A DNA stretch of 64,000 bases from Ehretia macrophylla (taxonomy: Eukaryota > Streptophyta > Magnoliopsida > Boraginales > Ehretiaceae): the NCBI GenBank assembly GCA_037974665.1, contig CM075768.1, forward strand, positions 14,375,001 through 14,439,000. The letters are read 5' to 3'. The notes beneath the pieces are model-generated. The model was not told the DNA's origin, searched no databases, and saw only the letters and a program-made list of their open reading frames with translations. Position 1 is the first letter of the stretch. The number at the start of each line of letters is the position of its first letter. Made by a program: the position numbers and the translations under genes. Below, piece by piece: positions 62,333 through 64,000 of this stretch.

Positions 62333-64000
62333 AATGTGGTTGACGAATTATGCTTGACTGTTAGTGGTTATCTGTCTTTTTGGGAGCAGGGTCGTGGATT
62401 TTTGATTATAGAGCTTTGAAGTTTTCGTTAATTATATAGTCTTAGCTATTGAAAACTACAGTTTGTTGCTATGTTCCTGCTGTTGTTTTGGTGGTACAGA
62501 TCGTTACTTAATGATGTAGTTATCAGTGGATTTTGAAGTTTATTTAAAATATTTTGATGTTATTTTGTTGCAGTTAATTATATTTTGGCGTTTATAGTTT
62601 ACTTCCCCTTTCCTTTTGTTCTGTTCAGTTTGCTAGTTTCTTCTATGAGCAAGTAGAAAGTGATCTTCTTTTCGTCGTGATGTTATGATTCATGTGATGA
62701 TGAAATATTGTGTAGATATATAGTTTACCAGAATACATGACCATATGCTGCCTGTTGGTGCACACTTATAGTACTTGTCTGCAATGCAAATGTAAAAACG
62801 AGCAAGACCAAGATGGCCATATATATCATTTCTAAGTTATCCATGTTTCTGAAGGGACAGCTCTGTCCCTATATAGACCCTTGAAAAACTATAGAGCTTA
62901 AGAGCATAGAGGTAGAAAGTATGTTGCATTGATTAGAGCTTCCTGTTTATGTTGTCATATGCATCAGTTTCTACGGAAAATTGCTTGATATCTATACCGC
63001 CTATGTTGCTCTTCATTGTTTTGATATACTGTTCTTGATCTCTAAAGAATAAGAATTCTTTGAATAGGTTATTTTGCTCTCCCAGTTGCAGTTGCTAGTT
63101 GCTACCTTTTTTCTGTATGTTGGTTGGGTCTTGGGGTGATGATTGGAAAACATCTCCTTGATAACTATCGTAGTTTATAGACGAAAGCCCTGCTACCCCG
63201 CACTTCGTGTCTCAGTTTACCCCTAGTTCCATGTGTCCCCTGTCTTAGTTTGCTTTAGGGAGGACCTCCAAGTATAAACTAAGTAAATTTCTCTTTACAA
63301 TGTCAAGCAAATTACATGGTTACCTCAAGTTTCAATGTGGTTTTCGTTGGAAAACCAAATAACTTCAGTTAGCATCTGCTAATTTCCATGATCACAACAA
63401 AATAACATCTCTGTTGTCTAGATGATGGGCTCAGCTCAATCTGTTACTTTTCCTCCCTCATGTGTTATACATTGCAGCTTTATGGAATCCCCTCAGGATG
63501 GTGCAAATGCAATCTGGTATTTAGTGTCTTGCTGCGATTTGCTTCCATAGTTTGGTGCAAGTTTATACCGTTTGTTCACAGTGCATACATATTCCATATG
63601 AATAGTTAAATGAGATGTTTTGCTTCTTTTTCTTGGATTGGCTTAGTAGTATTCCTTATTGCTGCATGGAATACCATGTGTTGTTAATATTAACATTAGA
63701 AAATTACTTCTATTATGGTTTTCCTTCTTTGCTTTTTTCATATTTCTCTAACATTTCTACTAGTAGATTAAGTGCTCTGATACAGTTATCTTAGTAGTTA
63801 TCTCCCAGCTCTTCTACTGCAGTCAGCTGCCTTGCCACACTGATGGCAAGGTTTCGTTGTCATGTAAATAGTAAATTTCTACTCTTGTAGTTTTGTTGTT
63901 CAGCCGAATATACTGCATATCATAATGTTTCATCCAAACCCTGGTTAGAATGGTGATCAGGAATTATGTCTGTGATGCATAGCGATAGCCTTTCAAGCTA
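62333..64000. other. 3' flank of the GeBP-like gene, no gene seen
   Basis: T-rich sequence with no supportable ORF on either strand. It may include the 3' UTR; no clear poly(A) signal was singled out. Confidence 0.55.

Overview
The window is nuclear DNA from a flowering plant, most likely a eudicot. It is AT-rich, its genes are split by GT-AG introns, it carries plant-only gene families (a DYW-class PPR protein, a MIKC*-type MADS protein, a class I formin, a GeBP-type DNA-binding protein, a cytosolic-type beta-amylase), and it is crowded with plant transposon families. I cannot name the species from the sequence.

Layout. 1-8.4 kb is gene-free: the 3' tail of an old Copia-type fossil and two copies of a Tourist-like MITE. 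8.4-14.0 kb is one PIF/Harbinger transposon with both ends and its TAA target duplication, two decayed genes and three tandem-repeat arrays. 14.2-18.1 kb holds a Mutator-type foldback element, a small hAT element that keeps only a BED-finger ORF, and a MITE. 18.86-23.3 kb is a seven-exon beta-amylase gene (503 aa). 26.6-28.7 kb is an intronless PPR-DYW gene on the minus strand. 29.4-31.5 kb has a solo LTR, a second MITE copy and a complete TRIM, each bounded by target duplications (the MITE by TAA). A tRNA-Ala(AGC) gene lies at 32.5 kb. 33.75-38.5 kb is a broken Ty1/Copia element whose 3' LTR was later duplicated together with its flank. 39.2-42.9 kb is an end-to-end hAT transposon with a decayed transposase. 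44.3-47.0 kb is a MADS gene, 51.6-57.65 kb a class I formin, 60.35 kb a short possible gene fragment, and 61.05-62.33 kb a GeBP/STOREKEEPER-like gene. The remainder is AT-rich intergenic DNA.

The host genes do not form an obvious pathway: starch breakdown (beta-amylase), organelle RNA editing (PPR), transcription (MADS, GeBP) and actin nucleation (formin) are single-copy neighbours. What ties the window together is mobile-element history. At least ten insertions can be bounded to the base by their target duplications: three Harbinger-type TAA events among MITEs, one autonomous-type Harbinger, two hATs with 8-bp duplications, one MULE-type with about 10 bp, and three LTR elements with 5 bp.

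I found no convincing new biological system. The points most worth checking are an arginine-serine repeat in the predicted extracellular part of the formin, a predicted 7-nt micro-exon in the MADS gene, a hAT element reduced to a BED-finger gene, the array-rich Harbinger, and a Copia element with TA...TA LTR ends.
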